Source: a virus. Taken from it: a DNA stretch of 21,895 nt. Shown one piece after another: positions 7,141 through 14,647 of this stretch. Position 1 is the first letter of the stretch. Every line of letters starts with the position of its first letter. Both the position numbers and the translations under genes were made by a program. The notes under the pieces were generated by a model that worked only from the letters and a program-made list of their open reading frames with translations, was not told where the DNA came from and did not search any database. Location: positions 1 to 21,895 of the IMG/VR virus record IMGVR_UViG_3300042448_000609; one strand, written 5' to 3'.

Positions 7141-7942
7141 TTAACCCCTCCAGGGACTTAAGTTTAATCACTCCAGTTCCTGCATCTGCACATGCCTGTT
7201 GAATAGGACATGTTTTACAGATCTTTGAGTTTGAGCGATAATTTTTTGTAGGTAGTGTACGATCTACCCAAGCCTTACGAACATCACGCATCCATTGAAA
7301 AGTATTATCAATCCATTGACGATAGTAGTCATCAACTTCAACTGGAAGAACTAACAGTTCGTGATTGTTTTTATTTTCATAAATCAAAACACCCTTTTTC
7401 TTACCAAGAATTTTCATATAAATAAGTAATTGAATAAGGTGTCCAAGTTTTGGTTTCATTGAGTTTTTGCGATACTCAAAACCTTCGTTAAGCATTGTTT
7501 TAATTTCACCAACAATATCTTCACCTTCCCACTCAATCATTGCATCCCCATAGCCAAAGATTGGTGGATCATCATATCTAATTTTAAATTCTGTTGTTGG
7601 TTGGTTGTCGTCATCTTTAAATATTTTTGCTACTCCAGCATTCATCATTGCTGATTGAATTCTTCCATGTGAAAGAGTTCCAGCAGTCATGTTTGCTGCA
7701 CCATATGCATCTGCATTATCTTCAAATGTTGCGCCATCAAATGCTAGATACCAATATCTTGGGCATTCTCCATGGCTATATGCAATTGTTGAAGGAGCAA
7801 AGGTTTTCTTAGTCTGAAACTTTGGTCCACGATTAATAACATATCCAGATTTTATTTTTTCAATTAAAGCATCAGAATCAAGTATATTGCTCTTATTAGA
7901 AACACTCTTTATCATCACGCTCTGTAGTAAGTTTTTTGTCAT
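7127..7942 (-). CDS. Cas4/RecB-like PD-(D/E)XK nuclease with probable Fe-S cluster
   Basis: This 271-residue protein shows the RecB/Cas4-type nuclease order: His in GTLSHGRIQ (H92), Asp in GYGDAMIEW (D133), Glu and Lys in DIVGEIKTM (E146, K148), and Gln in GHLIQLLIYM (Q171). Four Cys placed as in Cas4 and AddB (C60 in GECPRYWYL; C242, C245 and C251 in KICKTCPIQQAC) should bind a 4Fe-4S cluster. Phage members are thought to act as exonucleases in recombination or DNA processing. No cas genes or CRISPR repeats are nearby, so a CRISPR role is unlikely here. AAGGGAT lies close to the ATG, and a candidate extended -10 promoter is just upstream. The 3' end overlaps the zinc-protein gene. Confidence 0.88.
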   Translation of the reverse strand: MTKNLLQSVMIKSVSNKSNILDSDALIEKIKSGYVINRGPKFQTKKTFAPSTIAYSHGECPRYWYLAFDGATFEDNADAYGAANMTAGTLSHGRIQSAMMNAGVAKIFKDDDNQPTTEFKIRYDDPPIFGYGDAMIEWEGEDIVGEIKTMLNEGFEYRKNSMKPKLGHLIQLLIYMKILGKKKGVLIYENKNNHELLVLPVEVDDYYRQWIDNTFQWMRDVRKAWVDRTLPTKNYRSNSKICKTCPIQQACADAGTGVIKLKSLEGLSETM

Positions 7943-7964
7943 TTTTATCCCTTGTTTGTATTTA

Positions 7965-7973
7965 AGTATACCA
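7965..7973 (-). promoter_or_regulatory. Candidate extended -10 promoter upstream of the Cas4-like gene
   Basis: The 32-nt gap before the nuclease gene contains TGGTATACT on the minus strand (7973-7965), an extended -10 element followed by TA, so it shares TATACTTA with two other promoter candidates in the window. No convincing -35 hexamer is seen at 16-18 bp. Transcription would start near 7958, leaving a short leader with AAGGGAT. This is one of the few gaps in the replication/nuclease array, which makes an internal promoter plausible. Confidence 0.45.
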
Positions 7974-7974
7974 G

Positions 7975-8289
7975 TTAGCGCATTATGTACTTGAGTGCTG
8001 ATACTAGATCGTTAATTGATTGTGCTGCTGTAAAGTATATATTTTTCTTTGCCCTGTCAGATTTATCAACGTTAGCCATCCAAGTGGCTTTAAATGACAT
8101 CTTTGCTGCAATAGCCTGTAGTCTTACTATTTCAAGACTAGCAGCCTGTAGAGGAATATCTGGCTTAATAATAATCTTTGCAATCATAGTTAATGCAACA
8201 GTTAACTCTTCATCTTGCATATAGTCTGCAATTTCTGTTAAGCCATTAACCATATCAAGTGTTGTTTTTTGTGGTCCTGTATCAGACAT
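7975..8289 (-). CDS. Helical protein of unknown function
   Basis: This 104-residue protein is predicted mostly helical (GLTEIADYMQDEELTVALTM, LEIVRLQAIAAKMSF, INDLVSALKYIMR). It has no Cys clusters, signal peptide or recognisable motif. The ATG overlaps the stop of the upstream nuclease-like gene by 8 nt and is preceded by AGGGGG. Its size and helical make-up would suit an accessory or adaptor of the recombination genes, but nothing in the sequence proves this. Confidence 0.7.
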   Translation of the reverse strand: MSDTGPQKTTLDMVNGLTEIADYMQDEELTVALTMIAKIIIKPDIPLQAASLEIVRLQAIAAKMSFKATWMANVDKSDRAKKNIYFTAAQSINDLVSALKYIMR

Positions 8290-8581
8290 CTTTATCCCCC
8301 TCTGTTAATTGTTCTAGCATGTCCATTTCAATTATAGCAAGTCTTACTTTTGTATTGCCTTCTCCAAGAATAACAACTATTGCTGGAGACTTGTCTCTGC
8401 CAGCCTGGATGGAGTCTGTAACAACTTTGGCCCAAACATCTTTATTAAGAGTAAATGATTTGCTGGCTTCTTTAAAATCAACAACAAAGTCTCTCCATGT
8501 TGCATCACCTTTTTGAGTATTACGGCCAGAGTTTTTGTGTTGTTTTGCACCAATTCTTTTTGACTCATTTTTTTCACTCAT
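8282..8581 (-). CDS. Small PD-(D/E)XK (Hjc-like) resolvase/endonuclease
   Basis: This 99-residue protein has the layout of compact PD-(D/E)XK enzymes such as archaeal Hjc. A basic N-terminus contains HKNSGRNTQKGDA (D26), then DFVVDFKEASKSF with the D-x-K pair (D35, K37), a helix, and a strand (SPAIVVILG). It probably cuts branched DNA or nicks during recombination. The ATG overlaps the previous stop by 8 nt with AAGGA 8 nt upstream, and its own stop overlaps the next start by 8 nt. It lies just two genes after recA. The family assignment rests on motif order, and catalysis is not proven. A Glu preceding the catalytic core, common in Hjc, is only weakly placed here. Confidence 0.65.
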   Translation of the reverse strand: MSEKNESKRIGAKQHKNSGRNTQKGDATWRDFVVDFKEASKSFTLNKDVWAKVVTDSIQAGRDKSPAIVVILGEGNTKVRLAIIEMDMLEQLTEGDKDV

Positions 8582-8759
8582 TAATAAAATCCTTTTTCTT
8601 TTTCTTTTGTGGGACTAGTCCAACTTTTGAAATATGTTTTTTTGAACACATCCATGTTGCATCTCCCGCTTCAATCCAATATCTTAAAGATGTTACTTCT
8701 TCTTGACAAGTTTTACAAGGAAACTTACCAGGATATACAGAAAACTTTTTATCAAGCAT
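8574..8759 (-). CDS. Small zinc-ribbon-like protein
   Basis: This 61-residue protein has one CxxC pair (FPCKTCQEEV) and a later ATWMCSKKHI, so Cys-Cys and Cys/His could bind one zinc. The C-terminus is very basic (PQKKKKKDF), suggesting nucleic acid binding. Its ATG overlaps the RecA stop by 8 nt (ATGCTTGA) and its stop overlaps the next start by 8 nt, so translation is probably coupled through all three genes. No ribosome site is obvious. Its function is unknown; a recombination accessory is a fair guess from position alone. Confidence 0.7.
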   Translation of the reverse strand: MLDKKFSVYPGKFPCKTCQEEVTSLRYWIEAGDATWMCSKKHISKVGLVPQKKKKKDFINE

Positions 8760-9765
8760 TAATTATTTTTGACTTAAGTTGTTCTTGCAACTCTAAGTCT
8801 TCCTTAACCCTATTAATAAAGCCATCACGCCCTTGCACCTTTGTGCCATCATCTAGTTGATACCAAGCACCAGTTCTATTGACAAGCCCCATTGATTCTG
8901 CAGTATCAACAAGGTCGCCAATTGCATCAAGCCCAATGTCATCACCTCTAAAATAAAAGTCATACTCTCCAGATTGGAAGCCTGGTGAAGTTTTAGAAAA
9001 TTGAAGTTCCCAGCGAATCTTTCTACCAGTCTTTTCTTCAATTAATTTATCTCCAACTTTAATCTTACCCTTGATTGCTTGGTTGTCTGATTCAGAAGAA
9101 AATAATTTTATAATGCAAGATGAATAAAATTTAGTAGCCTGTCCACCAGAAGGTTGTTGGCTTGTGTACATTGCATTAATATTATTTCGTGATTGAGAAA
9201 TAAGAACTAATAGTGTTGGTTTAACTTTATTGTTAGCATAGTTTAACATTTTCCAAGCATTACTAAAGTCACGAGACTCTGCACCAATTTGTTTAGTATT
9301 TTCAAGAGCCTTCATTTCGTCTGAATCTTTTTCAAAATATATTGCAGGAAGCATTGATGTAATAGAGTCTACAACAATTAAATCTACTCCAGCATTCATT
9401 AATCCAACACCAACATCAACCATGTCGCTGATTGTTCTTGCTTGTGAATAAATTAGTTTGGTTGGATCTACTCCTAATTGTTTTGCCCAGTCTTCAGAAT
9501 AAGACATTTCAGAATCAATCCATGCACAAACCTTGCCTTCTTTTTGTGCTAACGCAATCATCTGTAAACACATTGATGACTTGGCTGAAGACTTGCTTCC
9601 CCAAATAAGAACTTGACGACCATACGGAAGACCACCACCAAGTGCACGATTAAGTCCAAAACTTGGAGTTGGCTGATACTCAAAAGTAATTCCTTCTCCT
9701 GTGCCCAAACGCTTACGCAATCTAGGATCAAGTTGTGCTAATACATCTTCTACGCTAACTGACAT
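8752..9765 (-). CDS. recA: RecA/UvsX-like recombinase
   Basis: This 337-residue ATPase forms filaments on single-stranded DNA and promotes strand exchange. It aligns by eye with RecA: QVLIWGSKSSAKSS (Walker A, residues 51-64), AWIDSEMSYSEDWAKQLGVD, Walker B DLIVVDSITSML (about 128-139), LVLISQSRNN and GGQATKFYSSCIIKL. The Walker A loop has Ala (A61) where the canonical motif has Gly; phage T4 UvsX also deviates here. The start is the ATG at 9765, with GGAGG 6 nt upstream; an ATG two codons earlier touches the ribosome site. It overlaps the polymerase stop by 11 nt, coupling recombination to replication expression. Confidence 0.93.
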   Translation of the reverse strand: MSVSVEDVLAQLDPRLRKRLGTGEGITFEYQPTPSFGLNRALGGGLPYGRQVLIWGSKSSAKSSMCLQMIALAQKEGKVCAWIDSEMSYSEDWAKQLGVDPTKLIYSQARTISDMVDVGVGLMNAGVDLIVVDSITSMLPAIYFEKDSDEMKALENTKQIGAESRDFSNAWKMLNYANNKVKPTLLVLISQSRNNINAMYTSQQPSGGQATKFYSSCIIKLFSSESDNQAIKGKIKVGDKLIEEKTGRKIRWELQFSKTSPGFQSGEYDFYFRGDDIGLDAIGDLVDTAESMGLVNRTGAWYQLDDGTKVQGRDGFINRVKEDLELQEQLKSKIINA

Positions 9766-12700
9766 GTACATCCTCCATTATTACTGTGCCATCTTTTGTT
9801 TTACCAAAACTAAATTTGTAAGAATTTCCTTCTTGAATATTCATATATGCTTTTGGAAATGCAGTTGGAAAAACTGTAACAGAGTGTAAGTCTCTTGCTG
9901 TGTCAGCCAAAGTAAGAGATGCCATCTTTTTTCCAGTTTTTGTAATTCTTGATTTAAAAGAAACAACAAACATTTCATCATCTTTATATGGCAACTGTTT
10001 ATAGTTTAAGAATTTTACAAGTGCTTCTGAAGAACCCTTTAGTTCATCAACTGGTATTGCAGACAAAATACGATTATCACTTGCTAATATTAAACATGTT
10101 TTTCCAGTTTCAATTTTTGTTTGTTCTTCATCAAATATTCCAACACTGCCAGTCTTATCAAGTATTTCAACTCTTGACCATCCTTTGCCACGTTTAATAG
10201 ATTTAACCATTCCCATTATAATAAAAGATCCTTTTTCTTCAAAATCTTCAATTGATTGAATAAAAGCATGATAGTGTGAAGGAACTGTAATATTAAATTC
10301 TGGAAGATTTAAATACTCATATAGGTTTTCTTTAATCTCATTATCATTACGTGGATTATCAACAAAAGTTGCTGCTCCAGTTAGCCTTAATGCGCTTAGT
10401 GCTCTACTGTTTACTCCATTACCCTTGGTAAAAGTAAACTCTTCAAGTTCTTTATAAGTATTAAATGGCCTTGCTGCAATATATTTAGATGCAATATTAT
10501 CTGAAATAAATTTAATTCCAGTTAATCCAAAACGAATTCCCTTACCTTCAATTTTAAAATCTAAATCTGAATCATTGATATGTGGAAGTTTAACTGAAAT
10601 GCCCATGCGTTTTGCTTCAATTAAATATTCTGTGCGACCATCTTTATCCTTCTCATTTTTAAGAAGAGCAAACATAAACTCTAACGGATAGTAGTGTTTG
10701 AGCCACGCCGTCCAATACGAGAGAGTACTGTAAGCAACGGCATGCGATTTGTTAAACGAGTAGCCTGCATGCGCTTCAAAATCATGCCACAAATCCAAAG
10801 CGGAATTAGGACTAATATACCTAGAGGCACCAGTAACAAACCTATCACGGAATTCATCAAATTCTTTCGCATCTTTTTTCTTTCCAATAATTTTACGAAC
10901 CTTGTCAGCCTCTGCCATTGTCATTCCACCAAGGTGAACGCAAGCCTGCATAACTTGTTCCTGATATAGGATACACCCATATGTATCGTTAGTGAAATCC
11001 TTCATAATCTGATGTATGTAAGATACATTTTGTTTGCCGTGTTTACGAGCAATATAGTCTTTACCAATTGTATTCATTGCTCCTGGACGTACTAATGCAT
11101 TTGAGGCTGCTAGTTCGTTAAAATTCCTTACCCCCATTTTTACTAAAAGGTTTGTATATGGAGTTGCTTCACACTGAAACACACCTTTTGTATATCCATC
11201 AGAAAGCATTTCATAAATCTTTGAATCTGCCATGTCAAGAGTAAGTAGGTCAACATCTACATAATGATTTTCTTTAATCATAGATACTGCATCTTGAATA
11301 ACGCTTAATGTTTTTAACCCAAGAGCATCAATTTTAATTAGACCAATTCTTTCTGCCTCACTCATATCAATTCCAACAACTGGAATTCTTTCATCTGATC
11401 CTGGAGATGAACGAGTTTCTAATGGTGCATATCTAAATATTGGATCTTTACTTGTTACAACACCTGCTGCGTGAATTCCAGTACCACGAATTCTTCCACG
11501 TAACTGATCTCCATAGATAACAACCTCTGGATATTTTTCTCTAAACCAAACAGTATTTTTAGATGTGCAAAACTCATCCCAAGTGTCAACAAGTTTAAGG
11601 ACCTTATTAACATCTGTTAAAGGAATATCAAGAACTCTAGAAACGTCTCTTACTACTCCCTTATCTTTAAACTCAAGGAATGTTGCAATAGATGCTACGT
11701 GTCTATATTGCCTTACAAGATAATCTTTTACGTCATCACGTCGTGTATCTTGAATATCTGTATCAATATCAGGAAAGTCATTACGTTCTGGATTAATAAA
11801 TCTAAAGAAAAGAAGTCCGTGCTCAAGTGGATCAATATCAGTAATTCCAAGAAGATAACAAACTAGTGAGCCAGCAGAAGATCCACGACCTGGACCAACC
11901 ATAATGTTTTCTTTCTTTGCCCAAGAGATCATGTTTTGAACTACCAAGAAGTAGGGTGCAAACTTTTTATCTCTAATAATCAATAACTCTTCATCAAGTC
12001 TTTGTTCATATTCATCATTGCCAAGCCAGTTAGAGTTGAGTCTTTTTTCTTCTAATGCAGCAATTGCTAAGTTTGCCAACTCTTGATCTGGATTTTTATA
12101 TTGAACTGGAAGAAGATTTAATCCATCCTTGATGTCATAATCTTCTACTGTGTTTGCTAATTTTAATGTATTCTCATATATATCAGGCCTATCAATACCT
12201 TGTGCTTCCATTGCTGACTTAATTTCTTCATATGACAACAAGTGAATATCAAATTTATTAAAAGTAATCTGACGATCTTCTCCATAAAGATAGTCAAGGC
12301 GATCCATCATATTTTCTTTTTTCTTAGACTTTTCATATGACGCTTCTTTATTTACTTTTGCATGAGTATTCATAAGCAACTTAAACTCTTGAATTTCTCT
12401 TTGAGAAGTATCTGAATGATGACAGTCTGGAGTAACCACAACATCAATTTTAAATTCATCTGCAAGTTCAATAAGATGTTTATTAATTTCTGGTGTGTTA
12501 TGTGGCATAACTTCAATATAATAATCACTGCCAAAAGTATCTTTAAACCACTGTATATGTTTCTTGGCAAGAGCAAATTCATTTTCTTCAAGCGCCTTTA
12601 CGATAACGCTACTTGGACACGCAGAGGTTACAATAATTCCTTCTCTGTATTTTTTAAGAATTTCAAAGTCAAACCTTGGCTTTTTAAAAAATCCGTCTGT

Positions 12701-13042
12701 CCATGCTATTTCACTAATCTTATTTAAATTTTCTAAACCTACTTGGTTCTTGGCTAGAAGAACTATATGGTTATAGACAAGATCTTGTTGACCTTCTCTT
12801 TCAGACTTATCTCTGCGGTCAGAGATGTCTGCACACATATAGCCTTCTAGACCAAGTATTGGCTTAATACCCTTTTCTTTTGCAGCACGATACATTTCTC
12901 TGTGACCAGATAATGAACCATGATCTGTAATTGCAAGAGCAGTCATACCCAACTTGCTAGCACGGTCAACGTACTCTTGTGGAGTCGCTACGCCGTCAAA
13001 TAGGGAGTAGTGAGTATGAACATGTAAGCCTACGTAACTCAT
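9755..13042 (-). CDS. dnaE: C-family DNA polymerase (DnaE-type, Pol III alpha-like)
   Basis: This 1095-residue replicative polymerase begins with a PHP domain (about 1-230): GLHVHTHYSLFDG, LAITDHGSLSGH, LGLEGYM, YNHIVLLAK and VTPDCHHSD. The metal-binding His, Asp and Glu residues look intact, unlike in E. coli. The palm carries GPGRGSSAGS (383-392), PDIDTD (424-429) and IKIDALGLKTL (D572). Later come YGCILYQEQVMQA and FNKSHAVAYSTLSYW, then an OB-fold region with FIIMGMVKSIKRGKGWSRV. Length is close to bacterial DnaE (about 1160), with a shortened C-terminus. No separate epsilon exonuclease is seen, so the PHP domain may proofread. It starts 1 nt after the SSB-like stop. Clamp and clamp loader are absent here and may be supplied by the host. 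Confidence 0.97.
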   Translation of the reverse strand: MSYVGLHVHTHYSLFDGVATPQEYVDRASKLGMTALAITDHGSLSGHREMYRAAKEKGIKPILGLEGYMCADISDRRDKSEREGQQDLVYNHIVLLAKNQVGLENLNKISEIAWTDGFFKKPRFDFEILKKYREGIIVTSACPSSVIVKALEENEFALAKKHIQWFKDTFGSDYYIEVMPHNTPEINKHLIELADEFKIDVVVTPDCHHSDTSQREIQEFKLLMNTHAKVNKEASYEKSKKKENMMDRLDYLYGEDRQITFNKFDIHLLSYEEIKSAMEAQGIDRPDIYENTLKLANTVEDYDIKDGLNLLPVQYKNPDQELANLAIAALEEKRLNSNWLGNDEYEQRLDEELLIIRDKKFAPYFLVVQNMISWAKKENIMVGPGRGSSAGSLVCYLLGITDIDPLEHGLLFFRFINPERNDFPDIDTDIQDTRRDDVKDYLVRQYRHVASIATFLEFKDKGVVRDVSRVLDIPLTDVNKVLKLVDTWDEFCTSKNTVWFREKYPEVVIYGDQLRGRIRGTGIHAAGVVTSKDPIFRYAPLETRSSPGSDERIPVVGIDMSEAERIGLIKIDALGLKTLSVIQDAVSMIKENHYVDVDLLTLDMADSKIYEMLSDGYTKGVFQCEATPYTNLLVKMGVRNFNELAASNALVRPGAMNTIGKDYIARKHGKQNVSYIHQIMKDFTNDTYGCILYQEQVMQACVHLGGMTMAEADKVRKIIGKKKDAKEFDEFRDRFVTGASRYISPNSALDLWHDFEAHAGYSFNKSHAVAYSTLSYWTAWLKHYYPLEFMFALLKNEKDKDGRTEYLIEAKRMGISVKLPHINDSDLDFKIEGKGIRFGLTGIKFISDNIASKYIAARPFNTYKELEEFTFTKGNGVNSRALSALRLTGAATFVDNPRNDNEIKENLYEYLNLPEFNITVPSHYHAFIQSIEDFEEKGSFIIMGMVKSIKRGKGWSRVEILDKTGSVGIFDEEQTKIETGKTCLILASDNRILSAIPVDELKGSSEALVKFLNYKQLPYKDDEMFVVSFKSRITKTGKKMASLTLADTARDLHSVTVFPTAFPKAYMNIQEGNSYKFSFGKTKDGTVIMEDVHVS

Positions 13043-13043
13043 C

Positions 13044-13700
13044 TTACCAATCTGTGTTGGTTGATGAAGTTACAGATGGAGTATCAAACCCCAAATAAAA
13101 TGCTTCTTGTTCAGCATAAGGAATTTTCTTTAATGCTAACTCAAGAGGGTATGGCTTTAGTGCTGCCCAGTCAAACGGTTCTTTGTCTGGTGCAGATGGA
13201 ATTAGTGTGTAACTTGTTTCAGTTCCCTGACCGTTACGCTTTAACTTCCATGAAATATTTGAGATGCTTCCTGTTTCAAGAGCATACTCACGAATAGTAT
13301 TAAATGCAGATTGCTTGCTTACGCCCATTGACCAAATAGCCACATATGGCTCTTCAATTCCATCATCTACAAGTACGTTGCAATAGAAACGAAGACGTGC
13401 TCTCCAGCCAGCCTTTGGATCTTTGCGATGCATTTCTTCAGCCCAGTCACGGCCTTCAGATTCCATAGTATCTACAGCCTTACGCTTATAGTCTTTTGGA
13501 TTTGTGTGTTCTTTAACAACTAGTGCTAATCCACGTTCTGGATTATAGTTTGCAGAGTCTTCATCAAGTTCTTCAATGAATCTGATCTTTGCAGATTGTC
13601 CATCGGCAAGTTTTAACCATCTTACCTTTGGTGAGTTTTCATCATATTTTGGCTTATCAACTAGGGCATTAATGTTCTTGAGTCCCTTTACAATAGTCAT
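13044..13700 (-). CDS. Putative single-stranded DNA-binding protein
   Basis: This 218-residue protein sits between primase and polymerase. A central beta-rich region (WRARLRFYCNVLVDDG, EPYVAIWSMGVSKQSAF, ISNISWKLKRNGQGTETSY) looks like the OB-fold core of phage gp32/gp2.5-type proteins. Many Tyr, Phe and Trp residues could stack on bases. The C-terminal tail is short and Ser/Thr-rich, ending in NTDW, less acidic than in typical SSBs. AAAGGA precedes the ATG, and a candidate promoter lies just upstream in the primase 3' end. The polymerase begins one base after its stop. SSB is the best fit by position and pattern, although no exact family signature was seen. Confidence 0.7.
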   Translation of the reverse strand: MTIVKGLKNINALVDKPKYDENSPKVRWLKLADGQSAKIRFIEELDEDSANYNPERGLALVVKEHTNPKDYKRKAVDTMESEGRDWAEEMHRKDPKAGWRARLRFYCNVLVDDGIEEPYVAIWSMGVSKQSAFNTIREYALETGSISNISWKLKRNGQGTETSYTLIPSAPDKEPFDWAALKPYPLELALKKIPYAEQEAFYLGFDTPSVTSSTNTDW

Positions 13701-13723
13701 ATTATTTTCCTTTTCTGTTTTAT

Positions 13724-14647
13724 CTATCTTAACATACCAATGATAGAATTGTCAAACTGAAACTCCAGTTTTTTAATTGCATCATCATTCATGTCGCCTA
13801 TGTCTTTGTATTTTTTGTCTATATAAACAGATGTAACAATAGATCCAAGTTTTTCAATTAACTTATCTCTCATTATTACGCCTGCATCATCGTTATCTGC
13901 AATCAATACAACGTTATTAAAATATTTTTCTAATAACTTTATCTGTGCTGCAGAAACATTTGCCCCTAGCGTAGCAACCGCAGGGAATCCAACTTGATCT
14001 AATCTAATTGCATCAAAAGATGATTCAACAACATAGACAGTGCTTGATGCCTTAATTCTATGAAGATTAAATAATACCTTGCCTTTTGGCAATCCAGGTG
14101 TATTTTTAAACTCTTTTCCTTCAACAGTTCTAGCCACAAACCCTATACACATTCCATCTGGTGAGTGTACTGGTATTGTTACTGAATCTTGTTTTTCTGA
14201 ATACCCAAGGTTAAATTTATTAATAGATTCTTTTGTAATGCTTCTTCCTTCAAAATATCTAACTGCTCTTGGAGACTCTAATGCTTGATTGGTTAACCTT
14301 TTAATTAAAAGTTCATCATATTGAACAAATTCTGGTTTTTCAATTAATGCCTTATTAACTGAATCCTCAATACTTGTTTCTTGTTCTTTGCTTTTAATAT
14401 ATCTAATTGCTTCAAAGTATGTTCTGTTAGATGTGTGCATTATAAATTCAATAAGGCTTTTTGTTGTTTGGCATCCAAAACAAAAAAATGTTCCATGATC
14501 TTTTGATACTTCTCCAGCAGGAGTTCTATTGTTATTGTGGTATGGACAAAAAACAATATAGTCAGTCCCATACTCTGCTTCAATATCAATTCCAGCACCA
14601 GTAAGAACACGACGGACTTGCTCTGCCGTATACATATCTTTAACCAT
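13724..14647 (-). CDS. dnaG: DnaG-type DNA primase (CHC2 and TOPRIM)
   Basis: This 307-residue primase makes RNA primers. A CHC2 zinc finger is seen at residues 34-59 (FCPYH then FFCFGCQ: C34, H37, C56, C59). The TOPRIM domain follows, with VYVVESSFDAI (E208), TLGANVS and VVLIADNDDAGV (D251, D253). It is much shorter than bacterial DnaG (about 580) and seems to lack the helicase-binding C-terminal domain. The start is the ATG at 14647 (MVKDMYTAEQ), supported by AGGA 5 nt upstream and an 8-nt overlap with the helicase stop. The longer reading to 14689 would overlap the helicase by 50 nt. Confidence 0.93.
   Translation of the reverse strand: MVKDMYTAEQVRRVLTGAGIDIEAEYGTDYIVFCPYHNNNRTPAGEVSKDHGTFFCFGCQTTKSLIEFIMHTSNRTYFEAIRYIKSKEQETSIEDSVNKALIEKPEFVQYDELLIKRLTNQALESPRAVRYFEGRSITKESINKFNLGYSEKQDSVTIPVHSPDGMCIGFVARTVEGKEFKNTPGLPKGKVLFNLHRIKASSTVYVVESSFDAIRLDQVGFPAVATLGANVSAAQIKLLEKYFNNVVLIADNDDAGVIMRDKLIEKLGSIVTSVYIDKKYKDIGDMNDDAIKKLEFQFDNSIIGMLR
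13726..13755 (-). promoter_or_regulatory. Candidate promoter for the SSB-polymerase genes
   Basis: At the 3' end of the primase gene, a perfect -35 TTGACA (13755-13750) is followed by 18 bp and a -10-like TAAGAT (13731-13726). Transcription would start near 13719, giving a leader of about 18 nt before the SSB-like ATG at 13700. The -10 matches consensus at four of six bases. It is plausible as an extra internal promoter boosting SSB and polymerase. Confidence 0.4.

Noticed and set aside
7127-7942. CRISPR association of the Cas4-like nuclease
   Set aside because: No CRISPR repeats and no cas1, cas2 or effector gene are present. Stand-alone Cas4-like nucleases are common in phages.
12416-12727. 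Plus-strand open frame of 103 codons inside the polymerase gene
   Set aside because: It is antisense to the conserved N-terminal part of the DnaE-type polymerase and has a composition typical of a reverse-complement shadow.
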